A stretch of 36,299 bases of DNA from NCBI GenBank assembly GCA_021846025.1, contig JAJZDV010000015.1, positions 1-36,299 on the forward strand. Reading direction: 5' to 3'. The notes under the pieces were generated by a model that ran no database searches, was not told the DNA's origin, and was given only the letters and a program-made list of their open reading frames with translations. The DNA comes from Pseudomonadota bacterium. Its GTDB lineage: Bacteria > Pseudomonadota > Gammaproteobacteria > Burkholderiales > Burkholderiaceae_C. A program made the position numbers and the translations under genes. Below, piece by piece: positions 34,516 through 36,299 of this stretch; the stretch's first letter is position 1, and the number at the start of each line of letters is the position of its first letter.

Positions 34516-35526
34516 TCAAACGCCGTAGAGATCGGCGGCGCTGGCGATGCGTTCTGCCACGGCGCGCCGCAGCGCCGCGGGTGCGAGGACCACGGCCTCG
34601 TCGGCATGGCTCAGCAGCCACCAGTGGAACTGCCAGGTGTCGTGCACCGTGGCGCTCAGGGTGCACACGCCGCGGCGCACGGCCCCCAGGGTCTGGTCGG
34701 CCGCCAGCGGCGTTTCCCGCAGCAGCGCGGCCAGCGGTTCGGTGAGGCGCAGGCGCACGCGCAGCGGCTTGCCAGCGCCGAACTGCAGCGCGCCCGAGGC
34801 GATGTAGGCGTCCAGCTCGAAGCCCTGCGGGCGGCGCACCGGCTGCTCCAGCACCGTGACGCTGCGCAGGCGGTGCACGGCATACAGGCGCACGTCGGGA
34901 TAGTCGAACGCGGAGGCCACCAGATAGCTCACCGGCCCGCGCTGCACCAGCGCCAGCGGGTGCAGGGTGGCCGCCTGCGGCGCGCGCTCGCCGGCGCGAG
35001 CGTACTGCACCTCCATCTGCACCTCGCGCAACACGGCATCCTGCACCGCGTCCAGCACGCCGCTGGCCAGTTGCGGCGGCAGCAGCGGCAGCGCCGCCGG
35101 CACGGTGCGCACCTTGTCGGCCCAGCGGGCCTGGGCGTTGCCGGGGGCCAGCTCCGCCAGCTTGGCGCGAGCCTGCTGCAGCCGCGGCTCGATGGCTTGC
35201 AGCACGGCGGCGGGCAGCAGCGGGCGCAAAGCCTCTTCCACGATGCGCAACGACAGCGCATCGCTCAGGCTCAGACCCGGCACGTCGAGCGACGCCCCGG
35301 GCATCCAGTGCCAGCCGTAGGGGTTGCCCTTGTCGTTGCAGGTGAAGCCGAACAGGCGGGCCAGGTCGTTGAGATCGCGCTCCACCGTGCGCTTGGTCAC
35401 GGGGTAGCCAAGCCCGGAGAGCCGCGACGTCAACTCCGCCGCGGTGATGCCGGGCTGGCGCGAGGGAAGCAGCTTGAGCAACTCCCACTGGCGCGCGAGG
35501 GTCTGTCTGGAATCGGCCTTGGGCAT
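34516..35526 (-). CDS. WYL domain-containing transcriptional regulator
   Basis: Encodes 336 residues from ATG 35526; the frame is open to 35697 but the upstream part is better explained by another gene. Residues 8-70 are a winged helix (LLKLLPSRQPGITAAELTSRLSGLGYPVTKRTVERDLNDLARLFG). The WYL domain lies near 135-235 (GPVSYLVASAFDYPDVRLYAVHRLRSVTVL), and a C-terminal WCX-like region follows. WYL regulators sense nucleotides, DNA ends or other ligands and often control stress or defence genes. It begins 4 bases after the stop of a small cysteine-rich frame, suggesting an operon. Sites 1 and 2 are its likely operators (inference). Confidence 0.85.
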   Translation of the reverse strand: MPKADSRQTLARQWELLKLLPSRQPGITAAELTSRLSGLGYPVTKRTVERDLNDLARLFGFTCNDKGNPYGWHWMPGASLDVPGLSLSDALSLRIVEEALRPLLPAAVLQAIEPRLQQARAKLAELAPGNAQARWADKVRTVPAALPLLPPQLASGVLDAVQDAVLREVQMEVQYARAGERAPQAATLHPLALVQRGPVSYLVASAFDYPDVRLYAVHRLRSVTVLEQPVRRPQGFELDAYIASGALQFGAGKPLRVRLRLTEPLAALLRETPLAADQTLGAVRRGVCTLSATVHDTWQFHWWLLSHADEAVVLAPAALRRAVAERIASAADLYGV

Positions 35527-35530
35527 ACGC

Positions 35531-35752
35531 TCACGGGCTGCTGGATGCGCGCCCCTCAAGGCGCTGCAGGGCGTCGGGACAACGGCAGCGCTTCCACGCG
35601 TAGCCGCCCTCATGCCCATCCGGTCCCTCAAGCTCTTGGGCCACTTCGCGCCCGCAGCATTCGCAGGTGCGCAGCGCCAGGTCGGTTGCCTGCGCAATCA
35701 GCGCGACGATGGCTGCTTCATGCGCTGCGCTGAAGGTCGGGCGTCCATCCAC
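35531..35752 (-). CDS. Possible small cysteine-rich protein upstream of the WYL gene
   Basis: This frame reads about 73 residues from a GTG at 35752: a hydrophobic helix (SAAHEAAIVALIAQATDLALRTC) and then CECCGREV with a later WKRCRC, a plausible zinc site. It ends 4 bases before the WYL start, typical of operon partners. The start is doubtful. The best ribosome site (AGGAG before ATG 35813) opens a different frame that stops after 31 residues at 35718. Either the GTG is used, or a frameshift (natural or a sequence error) has split a gene of about 94 residues. No family recognised. Confidence 0.4.
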   Translation of the reverse strand: MDGRPTFSAAHEAAIVALIAQATDLALRTCECCGREVAQELEGPDGHEGGYAWKRCRCPDALQRLEGRASSSP

Positions 35753-35852
35753 ATTCCTGCATCGTGCTCGTGGCTGATCGGTCGGGTTCGCAATCGAGGT
35801 GGCTGCGGCGCATGGTGCTCTCCTGGGGTTGAGAGCATTGTGTGCGGCAAGC

Positions 35853-35869
35853 GCGACAGAATAGGTCGC
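35853..35869. promoter_or_regulatory. Palindromic operator site 2 (candidate WYL regulator site)
   Basis: GCGAC and GTCGC flank the 7-base spacer AGAATAG; on the minus strand the core reads GCGAC-CTATTCT-GTCGC. It lies 40 bases upstream of the ATG at 35813 and shares arms and spacer pattern with site 1. Confidence 0.65.
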
Positions 35870-36114
35870 AAACCGACAGGCTTGCCGCCTTGCCCCTGTG
35901 GTGTGCTGCCTGCCAAAGCCGGACCGGCGCACAACGCCGGACGGACCACGGCTGGTGAGCATCCGGTGGGCGTTGCGGCCGCCATGCGCGCCGAATCACG
36001 TCGCCGGCGACGTGTCAGTCCCGCCGCAGGCTGGTCGCCTGGTCAGGCCAGCCCGTATGGTGTGTCCGGCGCTCATGCGGAAGCCGAGAGCACTGGAGTT
36101 GGCCGGGCATGTGC

Positions 36115-36143
36115 TTGAGAGCGGGGGTGGAAGGCGTTATGAT
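36115..36143 (+). promoter_or_regulatory. Sigma70 promoter of the modE-like gene
   Basis: TTGAGA (36115-36120) and TATGAT (36138-36143) each match consensus at 5/6 and are exactly 17 bases apart. Expected transcript start is near 36150, giving a leader of about 65 bases. Confidence 0.65.
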
Positions 36144-36159
36144 TTTTCGGGTATAACGC
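36134..36159. promoter_or_regulatory. ModE-like operator overlapping the -10 element
   Basis: GCGTTAT (36134-36140) and ATAACGC (36153-36159) are perfect inverted copies. Bases 36135-36158 follow the E. coli ModE box layout CGNTAT(ATA)-N6-(TAT)ATANCG in arm sequence and 24-base length, although the inner ATA/TAT triplets differ. It covers the -10, so bound ModE would repress its own gene. Confidence 0.6.
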
Positions 36160-36215
36160 GGGTCTGACGAAATCCCGGTTGGACTCCCTTCTATTTCCAA
36201 GTCCGAGTCGTTGCC

Positions 36216-36299
36216 ATGTCTCCATCCGATTCTTCAGTACCCCTTCCCAAGGTTCGCCTGGAAATCAAGCAGGGCACGGCCATCGGGCCGGGCAAGGCG
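36216..36299 (+). CDS. modE: ModE-like molybdate-responsive regulator, N-terminal part
   Basis: Only the first 28 codons are in the window; the frame runs off the right edge. After a short Ser/Pro leader the sequence reads VRLEIKQGTAIGPGKA, matching the opening strand and IGPGK turn of the ModE winged-helix domain. ModE binds molybdate or tungstate and controls uptake and molybdoenzyme genes. The ModE-like operator in its promoter and two nearby molybdenum/tungsten formate dehydrogenases support the call. The molybdate-binding part is not visible, so a HTH-only ModE relative is possible. Confidence 0.65.
   Translation, partial: MSPSDSSVPLPKVRLEIKQGTAIGPGKA

Larger units (their letters stand above)
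35753..36215. other. Divergent regulatory region between the WYL operon and the modE-like gene
   Basis: About 460 bases. It holds the ATG at 35813 (minus) with a good AGGAG site, palindrome site 2 (35853-35869), and the promoter and ModE-like box of the gene to the right (36115-36159). Between 35900 and 36110 I see no gene or clear motif. Confidence 0.55.

Noticed and set aside
36059-36167. Small plus-strand gene before the modE-like gene
   Set aside because: Open frame only; it runs through the promoter and the ModE-like box and has no recognisable protein features.

Overview
The window is high-GC, gene-dense bacterial chromosome. Gene content and protein style (FDH3-type formate dehydrogenase cluster, DUF1840, MHS- and OFA-type MFS carriers, globin/EAL regulator) point to a betaproteobacterium of the order Burkholderiales, possibly Thiomonas-like. 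That placement is an inference from protein style, not a database match. There are no rRNA or tRNA genes, insertion sequences, phage genes or CRISPR arrays that I can see.

Layout. Positions 93-1517 hold an unfamiliar DNA-binding-like protein, followed by about 630 bases of less GC-rich non-coding DNA with small inverted repeats. Positions 2147-6647 (minus strand) hold a methyltransferase with a 9-bp repeat array, an OsmC peroxidase and an exported DUF1501/DUF1800 pair. Positions 6925-11005 (plus) hold a globin-GAF-EAL c-di-GMP phosphodiesterase, a cyclopropane fatty acid synthase and a DUF1840 protein. Positions 11319-12980 encode an MHS-family transporter.

The core, 13221-32464 (plus), is a formate metabolism island with two different molybdenum/tungsten formate dehydrogenases. 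The first is a Tat-exported, membrane-linked FDH3-type enzyme: small Tat protein, alpha, beta, lipoprotein, cytochrome b gamma and a small periplasmic protein. It is followed by its maturation block: FdhD, DUF3305, DUF3306, a polyferredoxin and a TorD-like chaperone. A LysR regulator and an oxalate/formate-type antiporter come next. The second is a cytoplasmic NAD-linked enzyme made of a NuoE-NuoF fusion and a large alpha subunit. Together they could oxidise formate at both faces of the membrane, with the antiporter moving formate or oxalate between compartments.

The right end carries a divergent ClpS-like protein, a membrane protein with a DUF4352-like domain, a WYL-domain regulator with a small cysteine-rich partner, and the first 28 codons of a ModE-like molybdate regulator.

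The most striking points are: an in-frame amber codon in the middle of the FDH3 alpha gene with everything around it intact; a ModE-like operator lying on a near-consensus promoter of the modE-like gene; two matching palindromes (GCGAC-N7-GTCGC) that probably define a small WYL regulon; and a ClpS paralogue whose N-degron pocket residues are changed.
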